Virus record (IMG/VR): IMGVR_UViG_3300021342_000297
Coordinates: 1-24,396 of that record
Reading direction: 5' to 3' (one strand)
Length of the DNA stretch: 24,396 nt
Source of the DNA: a virus
Part shown: piece after piece, positions 23,982 through 24,396 of the stretch
How positions within the stretch are numbered: the first letter of the stretch is position 1
Layout of the letters: the number at the start of each line of letters is the position of its first letter
Program-made: the position numbers and the translations under genes
The notes under the pieces: generated by a model
Seen by the model: the letters and a program-made list of their open reading frames with translations, nothing else
Databases searched by the model: none
What the model was told of the DNA's origin: nothing

Positions 23982-24396
23982 ATGAGCCAGTGGATAGCAG
24001 GTATAGCCAGAGGCCATAATGGTGGCGTTTGTTTATTGAAAGATGGAGAAATCGTTTTCTCTGTAGAAGAAGAGCGATTGAGTCGATTTAAATACGATGG
24101 CGCCCCATTAGCCTCTATGACTAAAATACTTGACTATACAGACAAGTTGGATTATCTAGTAATTGCTCATACACAACCAGATGAGAGCCGACTAGATTAT
24201 AGTGGAGATACTATTTATGCCGGCTTGGCACGAAAATTAAGGCTGATTGAAAAGCCAGACCAAGTATTAGATATGCACAAATGGCACCATAAGATGCACG
24301 CCTCTTGTTCTTTCTATAGGTCTGGTTTTTCTTCTGCCGTTGCAGTTACTGTAGATGGCGCTGGAACATTTATTCCAATGCAAATGAATAACGAAG
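23982..24396 (+). CDS. NodU/CmcH-family carbamoyltransferase, N-terminal part
   Basis: The frame runs from ATG 23982 to the window end without a stop (138 residues); the gene continues beyond. The N-terminus GIARGHNGGVCLLKDGEIVF followed by SVEEERLSRFKYDG is the typical start of NodU/CmcH-family O-carbamoyltransferases ('H..s..ll.dG.i....eEER..r.K'). HHKMHASCSFYRS (H102, H103, H106) and TVDGAG (from 123) match the family's 'HH..HA.SAfy.S.f....' and 'DG.G' metal/nucleotide-binding elements. The full family protein is usually about 550-600 aa. It transfers carbamoyl from carbamoyl phosphate, via an adenylate, to a hydroxyl, typically of a sugar. It is coupled to the glycosyltransferase (3-base gap; GGAG inside that gene at 23969-23972 as ribosome binding site). 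Such genes are known from other marine T4-like phages. Confidence 0.87.
   Translation, partial: MSQWIAGIARGHNGGVCLLKDGEIVFSVEEERLSRFKYDGAPLASMTKILDYTDKLDYLVIAHTQPDESRLDYSGDTIYAGLARKLRLIEKPDQVLDMHKWHHKMHASCSFYRSGFSSAVAVTVDGAGTFIPMQMNNE

Noticed and set aside
1-24396. tRNA genes, integrase, attachment sites or insertion sequences
   Set aside because: I found no cloverleaf-like or transposase-like sequence; gaps between genes are all under 140 bases and hold only promoters, ribosome binding sites and hairpins.

Overview
The window is a late structural region of a T4-like marine myovirus (tailed phage), not a cellular chromosome. The evidence is: an almost gap-free run of genes, all on the + strand; T4-type late promoters (TATAAATA) in front of several genes; a T4 gp8-like baseplate wedge protein; the very large DUF4815 structural protein known from marine T4-like phages of the cyanophage/pelagiphage type; giant mosaic tail-fibre proteins; and auxiliary genes for a GT9-type glycosyltransferase and a NodU/CmcH-type carbamoyltransferase. 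The host cannot be named from the sequence. Base composition is AT-rich (roughly 40% G+C by eye).

Layout. 3-827: C-terminal part of a His-rich virion protein whose start lies outside the window. 919-1929: gp8-like baseplate wedge, followed by a TTCG-loop hairpin. 2017-7455: 1812-aa DUF4815 structural protein. 7467-7878: two small genes. 7898-15589: a 2563-aa mosaic fibre built from a helical head, a cupredoxin-like domain, GxGY beta repeats, HxH modules, jelly-roll (CBM-like) modules, a Cys/Trp repeat array and two Ig/TIG-like C-terminal domains. 15662-19240: a second, 1192-aa fibre with related modules. 19317-22760: two tandem cassettes, each a Gly/Cys-rich adhesin plus a tail-fibre assembly chaperone. 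A rho-independent terminator at about 22788-22815 closes the block. A new unit then starts from a late promoter abutting a perfect consensus sigma70 promoter and encodes a glycosyltransferase (22899-23978) and a carbamoyltransferase (23982 to beyond the window).

How it fits together. The first block probably builds the baseplate rim and the receptor-binding apparatus. The long fibres carry repeated possible metal-binding or sugar-binding modules. The Gly/Cys-rich proteins are candidate receptor-binding tips, and each has its own chaperone. The last two genes may modify host surface glycans or virion components.

Two signals stand out. (1) The 4-base palindromes GATC, CATG and AGCT are each absent from all 24.4 kb in my by-eye scan, where simple composition predicts dozens of each, and codon choice switches synonymously to avoid them. 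(2) The same small modules (HxH histidine modules, a C-x10-C-x6-W motif, cupredoxin folds) recur in several different virion proteins, even as an insertion inside the gp8 fold, which suggests modules spreading between structural genes of one phage.
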